DNA of 43,337 nt from positions 1-43,337 of the forward strand of contig CAYVQT010000026.1 in NCBI GenBank assembly GCA_964453665.1, in the 5' to 3' direction. Below, in pieces: positions 16,391 to 24,056 of this stretch (position 1 is its first letter; each line of letters starts with the position of its first letter). This stretch comes from DAOUTY01 sp964453665 (GTDB lineage Bacteria; Chloroflexota; Dehalococcoidia; SZUA-161). The notes beneath the pieces were generated by a model. It was not told the origin of the DNA. It saw only the letters and a program-made list of their open reading frames with translations, and made no database searches. Both the position numbers and the translations under genes were made by a program.

Positions 16391-16646
16391 ATTGACGGAG
16401 ACGAGTAGACGGGGTAATCACACAGCGAGTCTGGTACGGTGAGAGCAGATGTGACCAACCCGACCGAAAATCCCTCCCGAGCCGTCAATCGAAAAGGATC
16501 GCCTGAGTAGAATTGGCCGGTTTTGTCAGCCGTTATCCATGACGGGGCATTATTGAGTGTCCTGATGAGAGTCCCGATAAGTTGGGGAAGTAGGGTGGTA
16601 CCGCGGGAGTGAAGTCCCGTCCCTTCGAGGACGGGACTCTTTGTTT
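16391..16646 (+). ncRNA. T-box leader (isoleucine, AUC specifier) controlling ileS
   Basis: The T-box core AGGGTGGTACCGCG lies at 16592-16605; its UGGU (16596-16599) can pair with the uncharged tRNA 3' end. Stem I is closed by ATTGACGG (16391-16398) pairing with CCGTCAAT (16482-16489). A GAGTAG kink-turn-like element at 16403-16408, AGCGAG (16424-16429) and GGTGAGAGC (16438-16446) fit stem I distal elements. The specifier-side segment GAAAATCCCTCCCGAG places ATC, an isoleucine codon, at 16470-16472, agreeing with the downstream gene. Uncharged tRNA-Ile should stabilise the antiterminator and allow ileS expression. Confidence 0.92.
16613..16646 (+). terminator. Attenuator of the ileS T-box
   Basis: AGTCCCGTCC (16613-16622) pairs perfectly with GGACGGGACT (16629-16638) around a CTTCGA loop, followed by CTTTGTTT. 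The 5' arm lies just after the T-box core, which would pair with part of this stem in the antiterminated state. The U-tract is interrupted and so is rather weak. Confidence 0.85.
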
Positions 16647-16661
16647 CAGCAGGAGGAATCC

Positions 16662-19600
16662 ATGTTTGAGCCTGTGACCAGTAAGGTGAGTTTTTATGAG
16701 CTCGAGAAGCGCATACTCAGCTTCTGGCAGGAAAATCGTGTGTTTGAGAAGAGCGTAGAGCAGCGTAAGGGCGGACCGAAGTATGTTCTCTACGATGGCC
16801 CACCGACGGCTAATGCCAGCCCGGGGATTCACCATGTGCTGGCGAGGGTCTTTAAAGACCTGTTCCCCCGCTACAAGACTATGAAGGGCTATTATGCCGA
16901 GAGGAAAGCGGGCTGGGATACCCACGGTCTTCCCGTGGAGCTCGAGGTCGAGAATGAGTTGGACCTGAAGAGCAAGCCTGATATTGAGGAATTCGGTATC
17001 GCCGAGTTCAACAGCCGCTGCCGCCAGAACGTGCTCAAGTATGTTCAGGAATGGAAGGAGCTCACGGACCGAATTGGCTTCTGGATAGACATGGAGCATC
17101 CGTATATAACCTTCGACAACGGCTACATCGAGACATGCTGGTGGATAATAAAGCAGTTTTGGGACCAGGGGCTTGTTTACCAGGGCTACAAGGTTACCCC
17201 GCACTGCCCCCGCTGCGTGACCAGCCTCAGTTCCCATGAAGTGGCTCTGGGGTATGCGGAGACTGATGACCCTTCAATTTACATAAAGTTCGAACTCAAG
17301 CCGGATTCAGTTGAGTATACATCACTTGAGCATCTGTTTGGCAATTTTTCAAATAGGCCGGCTTACCTGCTGGCGTGGACTACTACGCCATGGACATTGC
17401 CAGGAAACACTGCCTTGGCTGTGGCATATGATGCTGAGTACTCAGTGATGGAAGGGGAGGACGACTATCTAATTATGGCTTCCGCTTTAGTGAACAGGGT
17501 GGGGCTAAAGGGCTATATCGAGGTTGATAGAGTTAAAGGCTCGGGTATAGCCGATATGAAAAAGGGGTTGAGATACAAGCCATTGTTCAATCCTCATAGT
17601 TACGGGGTGGAGCGAAGATGTTTTAAAGAAGGTACTCTATTACTACTGAATATAGATATCAACCTTGAATATCCTGTTATAGCTGCTGATTTTGTTTCTA
17701 TGGAGGATGGCACTGGTATCGTCCATGTCGCTCCTGCCTTTGGCGAGGTGGACTTCGAGGCCGGAGAGGTCAACGGACTTGACTTCGTGCGAGATTATGT
17801 GGACTTGCAGGGAGTGATACAGGGCACCTATCCCTTTGCGGGTCTGTTCGTCAAAGACGCTGACCCGCTCATCCTCGAGGACCTGAAGTCGAGGGGGCTT
17901 CTATACCGCCACGAGACCGTTCGGCATACCTATCCCTTCTGCTGGCGATGCAACACCCCACTGCTCTACTATGCTAAGCCCTCGTGGTATATCAAGACTA
18001 CTGCAAAGAAGGAAAGGCTTATCTCGGGAAATGAGGAGATCAACTGGTACCCCGAGTATATTAAATACGGGCGCTTCGGCGACTGGCTGAATAATAATGT
18101 GGATTGGGCTTTCTCCCGGGAGCGTTACTGGGGTACGCCGCTTCCCGTCTGGCGATGCGATGGATGCGGTCACGAGGAATGTATTGGCGGCGTAGAAGAA
18201 CTCAGGGGCAAACGCGGTATCAAAGGTGCGGATGAACTCTCAGATTTACACCGTCCCTACATAGACGGCGTGACATATGCGTGTCCCGAATGCGGTACAG
18301 AGATGCGGCGTGTGCCGGAGGTCATCGACTGCTGGTTCGACTCGGGGGCCATGCCCTTCGCCCAGTGGCACTATCCCTTCGAGAACCAGGCTGTTTTCGA
18401 GGAACGCTTTCCTGCCGATTTCATATGTGAAGCTGTAGACCAGACGCGCGGCTGGTTTTACAGCCTTCATGCAATATCCATCCTTCTTAAAGAGCAGCCG
18501 TGTTTCAAGAATGTGATATGTCTGGGCCACATCCTCGACAGCACCGGGGATAAAATGAGCAAGTCTAAGGGGAACGTTGTTACCGCCGGGGAAGTACTGG
18601 ATACCTCGGGTGCTGATGCGCTGCGCTGGTATCTGTTCACATCATCTCCGCCGGGTAATGTGCGCCGCTTCTCCAGCCAGCTGGTTGCGGAAGTTGTACG
18701 TAAGTTCCTGCTAACCGTGTGGAATACCTACTCCTTTTTTGTGACGTATGCCAATATTGACAAATTTGACCCCGGTACAACTGCTGATTCGGGTGAGCCT
18801 GCCGAAATCGACCGCTGGATACTTTCGGAGCTCAATAAGCTTATTGACGGGGTGACCCGAGCACTTGATCAATATGATCCTACGGGGGCGGGACGGATAA
18901 TCGAGGAATTTGTTCAAGCCCTATCGAACTGGTACGTGAGAAGGAGCCGAAGGCGTTTCTGGAAGAGCGAGAACGATGCCGACAAGCTGGCGGCTTATAC
19001 AACGCTTTACCAGTGTTTGGTCACCTTGACGAAGCTGCTGGCTCCGTTTACCCCTTTTGTCGCCGAGGAGCTTTATCAAAATCTCGTAAGGTCATTCGAT
19101 AGTGATGCGCCTGATAGCGTTCACCTGGCCGACTATCCGCAGGCTGACCTGAGTGCGGTTGATGAGGAGCTATCCGCCGATACTCGTCTGGCGATGACCG
19201 TGTCGAGCATGGGACGTTCTGCCCGTGCCAAGTCGGGGTTGAAGGTACGCCAGCCCTTAGCTAAGGTGCTTGTCAGGGTGAGGTCAAAGAAGGAGAGAGA
19301 AGGGTTAAATCGAATGGCATCTCAGGTATTGGAGGAACTCAACGTTAAGGAACTTCATATTGTTGAGAATGTACCAGTGGATGAGTACCGGGATTGGCCT
19401 GTTGTTGAGGAGGGGGGATTGGTGGTGATGATAGACAGTGAGATTACCCCGGAGCTTGCTGACGAAGGTTTGGCGCGCGAGCTGGTACATCGCCTCCAGA
19501 CGATGCGAAAGCAAGCCGGCTTTGATATCGCCGATTATATCGAGACGTATTATCAAGGTGGAGACGCAGTCAAGCGGGCGATGAAAAATTTTGATTCCTA

Positions 19601-19724
19601 TGTCAAACAGGAGACACTGTCACGAACGCTTGCCGGGGCGAATCCGCCGGACGGAGCCTTTGTTAAGACCCACATGCTCGAGGGAAATGAGGTTACTCTG
19701 GCGGTGAAGAGGATGGGTAATTAA
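16662..19724 (+). CDS. ileS: Isoleucyl-tRNA synthetase
   Basis: A class I synthetase that charges tRNA-Ile and edits valine. The ATG at 16662 follows CAGGAGG, just past the attenuator, giving 1020 aa. The catalytic domain starts FEPVTSKVSFYELEKRIL; the HIGH box is replaced by PGIHH (54-58) and KMSKS is at 631-635 (DKMSKSKGNV). The CP1 editing domain has LLAWTTTPWTLPGNTAL and DGTGIVHVAPAFGEVDFE. Cys pairs in FCWRCNTPLLYY and ACPECGTEM look like zinc-binding knuckles. The C-terminus holds an anticodon-binding domain and a DUF5915-like tail. The HxxH-like box and tail resemble IleRS type 2 (eukaryote-like, typically mupirocin-resistant) but the assignment is by motif only. Its stop codon overlaps that of convergent htrA. 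Confidence 0.96.
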   Translation: MFEPVTSKVSFYELEKRILSFWQENRVFEKSVEQRKGGPKYVLYDGPPTANASPGIHHVLARVFKDLFPRYKTMKGYYAERKAGWDTHGLPVELEVENELDLKSKPDIEEFGIAEFNSRCRQNVLKYVQEWKELTDRIGFWIDMEHPYITFDNGYIETCWWIIKQFWDQGLVYQGYKVTPHCPRCVTSLSSHEVALGYAETDDPSIYIKFELKPDSVEYTSLEHLFGNFSNRPAYLLAWTTTPWTLPGNTALAVAYDAEYSVMEGEDDYLIMASALVNRVGLKGYIEVDRVKGSGIADMKKGLRYKPLFNPHSYGVERRCFKEGTLLLLNIDINLEYPVIAADFVSMEDGTGIVHVAPAFGEVDFEAGEVNGLDFVRDYVDLQGVIQGTYPFAGLFVKDADPLILEDLKSRGLLYRHETVRHTYPFCWRCNTPLLYYAKPSWYIKTTAKKERLISGNEEINWYPEYIKYGRFGDWLNNNVDWAFSRERYWGTPLPVWRCDGCGHEECIGGVEELRGKRGIKGADELSDLHRPYIDGVTYACPECGTEMRRVPEVIDCWFDSGAMPFAQWHYPFENQAVFEERFPADFICEAVDQTRGWFYSLHAISILLKEQPCFKNVICLGHILDSTGDKMSKSKGNVVTAGEVLDTSGADALRWYLFTSSPPGNVRRFSSQLVAEVVRKFLLTVWNTYSFFVTYANIDKFDPGTTADSGEPAEIDRWILSELNKLIDGVTRALDQYDPTGAGRIIEEFVQALSNWYVRRSRRRFWKSENDADKLAAYTTLYQCLVTLTKLLAPFTPFVAEELYQNLVRSFDSDAPDSVHLADYPQADLSAVDEELSADTRLAMTVSSMGRSARAKSGLKVRQPLAKVLVRVRSKKEREGLNRMASQVLEELNVKELHIVENVPVDEYRDWPVVEEGGLVVMIDSEITPELADEGLARELVHRLQTMRKQAGFDIADYIETYYQGGDAVKRAMKNFDSYVKQETLSRTLAGANPPDGAFVKTHMLEGNEVTLAVKRMGN

Positions 19725-20824
19725 ACCCCTTCCGGCCTTTCTGCCAGAGTGACCCAGACTTCCTGCTGTTGATCACCTCTCCAGAAGGTTATCTTAACAC
19801 TGTCTCCGACGTTATATTGCCATAAGAGCTTGATTAATTCGGACGCCTCAGCCACTTCCTGGTCCTGGAAGTGGGTAATAACATCGTTTTCCTCGAGGCC
19901 AGCTATTGCTGACGGGGAATCGAGCTCTACGTACCATATCAGAACCCCTTTATTTTTAGACAGGCCAAGTTCAGTGGCAAGTGATGGGGTAACGGTTCGA
20001 AGTGTCACGCCCAGAAAAGGTCTGGTAACTCGCCTGTGTTGGACCAACTCCTCGTATACCCTCTGGGCGGTGCTGGCATTGACAGCGAAGCCGATGTTCT
20101 CTGCTGTTGATATTATGAAAGTGTTGATCCCTACCACGTCACCTTGCAGGTCGACCAAAGGGCCGCCGCTGTTACCGGAGTTGATGGCAGCGTCTGTCTG
20201 GATCACGTCATAAAATGTGCTCTCACCGATGCTGAAAGAACGGTCGAGATTGCTCACAATACCCATAGTAACCGATGGGCCACCCTCAAGGCCCAGAGCA
20301 TTACCCAGGGCAATTACCCAGTCTCCGACCCGTAATGTCGATGTATCAGCGAAACTGATCGTGGGGAAGTTCTGGCCCTCTATCTTTATAACTGCCAGGT
20401 CGCTGAGGGTATCGGTGCCTATAATCTGGGCCTTATAGGTATGCTCATCGTCCGGGAGCAGAACCTCGATATTACGGGCGTCTTCAACTACATGATTGTT
20501 GGTCAGGATGTATCCGTCGGGGCTTAGAAGAACGCCTGAGCCTGCCTTGGTGCTCAAGGACTCGAAGAAAAAGGATGACTCCATGTACTCTACGGAGATG
20601 TAGACCACTGCTGGCTCAACCCACTCAACGATATCAGCAATGGAGGGTAGGAGCGATGGCGCGGTTTGGCCGGGGCTTGTCGTTGGTTGTGTAGAAGTGG
20701 TTAGGGGTGTAGTAGAGTCTGGAGATGACGTTGGCGTGCTTGTTTGATCAGATGCCCCGTTACATGCGGGCACCAGCAATAGACTTAACAGGGCAAGTAA
20801 AAGTAAGGCTCTTATTTGTATCAT
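19721..20824 (-). CDS. HtrA/DegP-family trypsin-like serine protease, lipoprotein
   Basis: A 367-aa secreted quality-control protease. The signal peptide ends in lipobox LVPAC (Cys21), so it is probably a lipoprotein on the outer face. A Ser/Thr/Pro-rich linker (22-58) precedes the protease domain, whose triad is readable: His111 (LTNNHVVEDA), Asp142 (SDLAVIKI) and Ser219 (NSGNSGGPLV). A single PDZ domain follows at about 270-360 (FLGVTLRTVTP, AGLEENDVI). Family members degrade or refold misfolded extracytoplasmic proteins. It lies 27 nt downstream of the YihY gene on the same strand. Its TAA stop and that of ileS share TTAA at 19721-19724. Confidence 0.94.
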   Translation of the reverse strand: MIQIRALLLLALLSLLLVPACNGASDQTSTPTSSPDSTTPLTTSTQPTTSPGQTAPSLLPSIADIVEWVEPAVVYISVEYMESSFFFESLSTKAGSGVLLSPDGYILTNNHVVEDARNIEVLLPDDEHTYKAQIIGTDTLSDLAVIKIEGQNFPTISFADTSTLRVGDWVIALGNALGLEGGPSVTMGIVSNLDRSFSIGESTFYDVIQTDAAINSGNSGGPLVDLQGDVVGINTFIISTAENIGFAVNASTAQRVYEELVQHRRVTRPFLGVTLRTVTPSLATELGLSKNKGVLIWYVELDSPSAIAGLEENDVITHFQDQEVAEASELIKLLWQYNVGDSVKITFWRGDQQQEVWVTLAERPEGV

Positions 20825-20851
20825 CCCTGGGGGTCGCTTGTTTTTAATGGG

Positions 20852-21841
20852 CTAACCCTTACCTAACATGAGACGGCGGAGCGCACCTACACCTCCCGAT
20901 GTTAGCGACGACATGTTCACGAAAATCATCGACGCGGAAGGCGACAATCTCATAAGTTGCTCCCTGGCACTTTCAGCGGCTAGCGCTTCCGCGGCTAAGG
21001 AAGCTCTTATTTGTGGGTATATCGACGTAATCTTGGCGCAGAAGAGCAAAATGATGGCTGATACATATGACCATGTTATCAAAGCGATTATAGCGGCCAA
21101 AGAACCGTATATAAACGTATATGTAGGGGATTGGCCCGCGACCCAGACAAATATGTTCTTACAAATCTCGAATAGAACTGCTGCTGCCAGCGCTCCGATC
21201 GCCGCATGCCGCCACTGTACTTTGGTGTTGGGGACCCACTTGTACAGGAAGAGAAAAGTCAGGAAAGAAAGGAAAACGCTGGTCGCGATTATAGCGGAGT
21301 GCCAGAGCAGGCTGCCTTCCATAAATTGTTCCCCGAAGACGGGAAGGTTTGCCTCCCTTATGACCTTAAATGCGGCAGTTAGACCGACAGACATGAGCAT
21401 GAGCGCGCCAAACCCTGTCATCATTAAGAACTCCATCAATCTCTCGTGGAGGAAGGGGCGGGGTCGCCTTACTCCCCAGGCTGTATTGAGAGATTTCCTA
21501 ATGGCATTGAAAACGGCCATACCCGCCCAGATTAGTCCTATAGTGGCGACTATTCCTACCGCTGCTGCGTTTTGAGATACAGTGTCGATAACGCCCTCCA
21601 TAAAGCCCCCTATCTCAGCGCCGGGGATGAAGTCGGTGACTGCTTTAACAACCTGTGCTTCCACATCGGGCCGTTGCACGATGAAGCCGAATATGGCGAT
21701 TGCTGCTAGGATCAAGGGGAAGAGTGAGAGTAAGAGGTAATAAGAGATAGCCGCTGCCAGATGGGGGCAGTTATCGGCAAGGAACTCGTTTACAGCTCTT
21801 TTTAACACAGAACCTATTGATAGTAATCGCCGTGCTGTCAT
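20852..21841 (-). CDS. YihY/BrkB-family inner-membrane protein
   Basis: A 329-aa polytopic membrane protein. The signature NCPHLAAAISYYLLLSLFPLILAAIAI near residue 25 defines the YihY/virulence-factor BrkB family, once misassigned as RNase BN. About six TM helices are visible, with YTFIYGSLAAIIALITWSYVSAIILLF near the C-terminus and a short soluble tail. Family function is not settled; a transport role has been suggested. It is the first gene of a pair with htrA (27 nt apart), suggesting envelope maintenance. Confidence 0.88.
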   Translation of the reverse strand: MTARRLLSIGSVLKRAVNEFLADNCPHLAAAISYYLLLSLFPLILAAIAIFGFIVQRPDVEAQVVKAVTDFIPGAEIGGFMEGVIDTVSQNAAAVGIVATIGLIWAGMAVFNAIRKSLNTAWGVRRPRPFLHERLMEFLMMTGFGALMLMSVGLTAAFKVIREANLPVFGEQFMEGSLLWHSAIIATSVFLSFLTFLFLYKWVPNTKVQWRHAAIGALAAAVLFEICKNIFVWVAGQSPTYTFIYGSLAAIIALITWSYVSAIILLFCAKITSIYPQIRASLAAEALAAESAREQLMRLSPSASMIFVNMSSLTSGGVGALRRLMLGKG

Positions 21842-22253
21842 TACGCTTGTTTCAATTCATATTAGTCCGTTTAATTCCGGTTCTCTTGTTCTTTATGTGC
21901 TCAATCTGCGCTCCGCATGGACTGCCGGACTGCCATTATCCTCAGTAGTAATATGACTTTTCGCTATAGTCCGTAATTGACGTTATTTATTATTTCAGAC
22001 TGCGGACTTTAATATATTTTATCACGTGTTGTCAAGTTCAGTACCGTAGTCCCCACCGATGTATATTATACAGCAGCCTGTAAATATAGTCCATATGTCG
22101 TTCTCGTATATATGACGTGTGGGAGTTCGGATAAAGCATGAAGTTGCTTTATGGCATTATGGGAAATTTAAATGGTTAAAAGACATTTGCATTTATCAGG
22201 TAATGCTGTGCTGCGTAGACTGGCAAAGCAACGATATTAGTATGGAATGGTGT
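21842..22253. other. 412-nt AT-rich gap between accDA and yihY
   Basis: No credible gene is present; a 61-codon + strand frame at 22119-22304 has no ribosome binding site and runs into accDA. TAGTCC or its complement recurs several times (about 21976, 22051, 22098) without clear order. The only regulatory signal seen is the minus-strand promoter candidate at 22009-22035. Confidence 0.6.
22009..22035 (-). promoter_or_regulatory. Possible promoter for yihY-htrA
   Basis: Reading the minus strand, TTGACA (22035-22030) is followed after 15 bp by TATTAA (22014-22009). The -35 is perfect, the spacing is short and the -10 is moderate; a TATATT at 13 bp is a weaker alternative. It would leave a leader of roughly 160 nt before yihY. 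Confidence 0.4.
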
Positions 22254-24056
22254 TCAGTCACGCTTACTCTTATCTGGTTGGAGGGTTCCTTTCTCAGCTG
22301 TTGAGAATCGTTGCTTAATCTTGGATACACCGCGCTGTATCAGTTCCTGGACATCAGAAACCTCTTTAGATATAGCTGCCCTGAAGTAGGAACTGTATTC
22401 GCCCATGCGGCGGAATTTTTTATAGCGGTTCTTTATTAGCTTTGCGGGGGTAAGCTGTTGAGCATCAAGGAGTTCACGGATAATGGTATTTTTCAGTAGC
22501 CGTGCAGCTTCATCGGCATCAGCGTGGGCGCCGCCCTCCGGCTCGGGCACTACTGTATCGATAACGCCGAGTTCTTTACAGTCCAGGGCAGTTAATTTCA
22601 AGGCTGATGCCATCTCTTCTGCTTTCTTAGCGTCCCGATAAATGATGGATGCCGCTCCCTCGGGTGAGATGACGGAATAAATTGCGTTCTCCATCATCAG
22701 GATTTTATCGGCAACCCCGAGAGCCAGCGCCCCTTCGCTTCCTCCTTCCCCGATTATGACGGACACTATAGGCGTTGGGAGGTCTGACATAAGAGCTAAG
22801 GTACTTGCGATTGCGTTCCCGATGCCACGCTCTTCAGCATCGATTCCGGGATAAGCTCCGGGAGTATCTATCAGGGTTATTACGGGCATCCCAAAAACAG
22901 CAGCCAGCCTCATTACTCTCTGGGCCTTACGGAAACCCTCCGGGTATGTCCTGCCTTCGTTGTGGCCCCGTTCCTGTCCGATTATGACCACCGCTTCTCC
23001 GCTTAGTTCAGCTACTCCACATATTATTGATTTATCGTCGCCATAATGGCGATCGCCGTGGAGTTCAACAAAGGATGAGGTTATCCTTGAGATATAATCC
23101 AGAGCAGTGGGCCGCTGTTTGTGACGCGCCAATTGAACAGTTTGCCAGGCCTGCTCTTCCGGATGCTCGGTAACAGAATATGGTTTACCTCTCTTTGTGG
23201 CAGTCAGACGATATCTGGAGCTGAGCAAATCAAGCAATATAGATAGTATCCGGCGCATCTTGGTGCGGTCAACTACTTGATCGATCATACCGTGCAGCAT
23301 ATGATATTCTGCCGTGTGGCTACCCTCGGGCAGAGGTTTGCCTGATGTCTGTTCCACCACTCGTAATGGCGCGAAACCAATAAGCGCCTTTGGCTCGGCC
23401 AGTATCACATCCCCAAGGTTTGCGAAGCTTGCGTAGACTTCACCGCTGGTAGGGTTGGTTAGAACTGCGATGTGAGGTAGTCTTTGAGAATGGAGGTGCT
23501 TGGCTGCGGCTGCTGTTTTCGCCATTTGCATGAGCGAGAGCATGCCTTCCTGCACTCTGGCACCGCCGCTTGAGACCACCGTTATAATCGGAGTCCTTCT
23601 CTTATTAGCCAGCTCGAATGCTAACGCAATCTTCTCGCCGACGACACCACCCATGTTGCCGCCCATAAAACCAAAGTCGAGCACGGCGATGACCGTAGGA
23701 TTGCCGCCGATTGTGCAGACACCCGTGATTACTGCCTCGGTCAGACCGGTCCTGCGTTGAGCCTCGTGAAGGCGTTCTTCGTAGGGTTCTTTTCCTGAAA
23801 ACGAGAGGGGATCGATGGAGGTTAGGAATCGATTTACTTCCTTGAAGCTTCCGGAATCGGCAAGGAGCTCTATCCGCTGCCGTGCCGGGATGCTGTGATG
23901 GAAGCTGCACTCGGGACAAACCCGGTAACGAAGATAGATTTCCGATTGGGAGAGATTAACGCCACAGAACAGGCAGAACTCCTCCTCCATGCCTTGCTGT
24001 TCCTCGACCTCGTCCTGTTGTGCGGGCGGGGTGAGGGAATCATCGCGCTTGGTCAT
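22254..24056 (-). CDS. accDA: Fused acetyl-CoA carboxylase carboxyltransferase, beta-alpha (AccD-AccA)
   Basis: One 600-aa chain carries both carboxyltransferase subunits. The AccD part (about 25-290) opens with a zinc ribbon (Cys28, Cys31, Cys47, Cys50) and has DFGFMGGNMGGVVGEKI and VSSGGARVQEGMLSLMQMAK. The AccA part (about 295-600) begins WQTVQLARHKQRPTALDYI and shows GHNEGRTYPEGF, TLIDTPGAYPG and the oxyanion-forming GEGGSEGALALG. It transfers CO2 from carboxybiotin to acetyl-CoA, making malonyl-CoA for fatty-acid synthesis. The usual long N-terminal helix of AccA is replaced by the fusion. accB and accC are not in the window. Its ATG overlaps the ftsK stop by 4 nt, so translation is coupled to ftsK. 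Confidence 0.95.
   Translation of the reverse strand: MTKRDDSLTPPAQQDEVEEQQGMEEEFCLFCGVNLSQSEIYLRYRVCPECSFHHSIPARQRIELLADSGSFKEVNRFLTSIDPLSFSGKEPYEERLHEAQRRTGLTEAVITGVCTIGGNPTVIAVLDFGFMGGNMGGVVGEKIALAFELANKRRTPIITVVSSGGARVQEGMLSLMQMAKTAAAAKHLHSQRLPHIAVLTNPTSGEVYASFANLGDVILAEPKALIGFAPLRVVEQTSGKPLPEGSHTAEYHMLHGMIDQVVDRTKMRRILSILLDLLSSRYRLTATKRGKPYSVTEHPEEQAWQTVQLARHKQRPTALDYISRITSSFVELHGDRHYGDDKSIICGVAELSGEAVVIIGQERGHNEGRTYPEGFRKAQRVMRLAAVFGMPVITLIDTPGAYPGIDAEERGIGNAIASTLALMSDLPTPIVSVIIGEGGSEGALALGVADKILMMENAIYSVISPEGAASIIYRDAKKAEEMASALKLTALDCKELGVIDTVVPEPEGGAHADADEAARLLKNTIIRELLDAQQLTPAKLIKNRYKKFRRMGEYSSYFRAAISKEVSDVQELIQRGVSKIKQRFSTAEKGTLQPDKSKRD

Noticed and set aside
22119..22304. 61-codon + strand frame in the accDA-yihY gap
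   Set aside because: No ribosome binding site, low-complexity composition, and its end runs into the accDA coding region.
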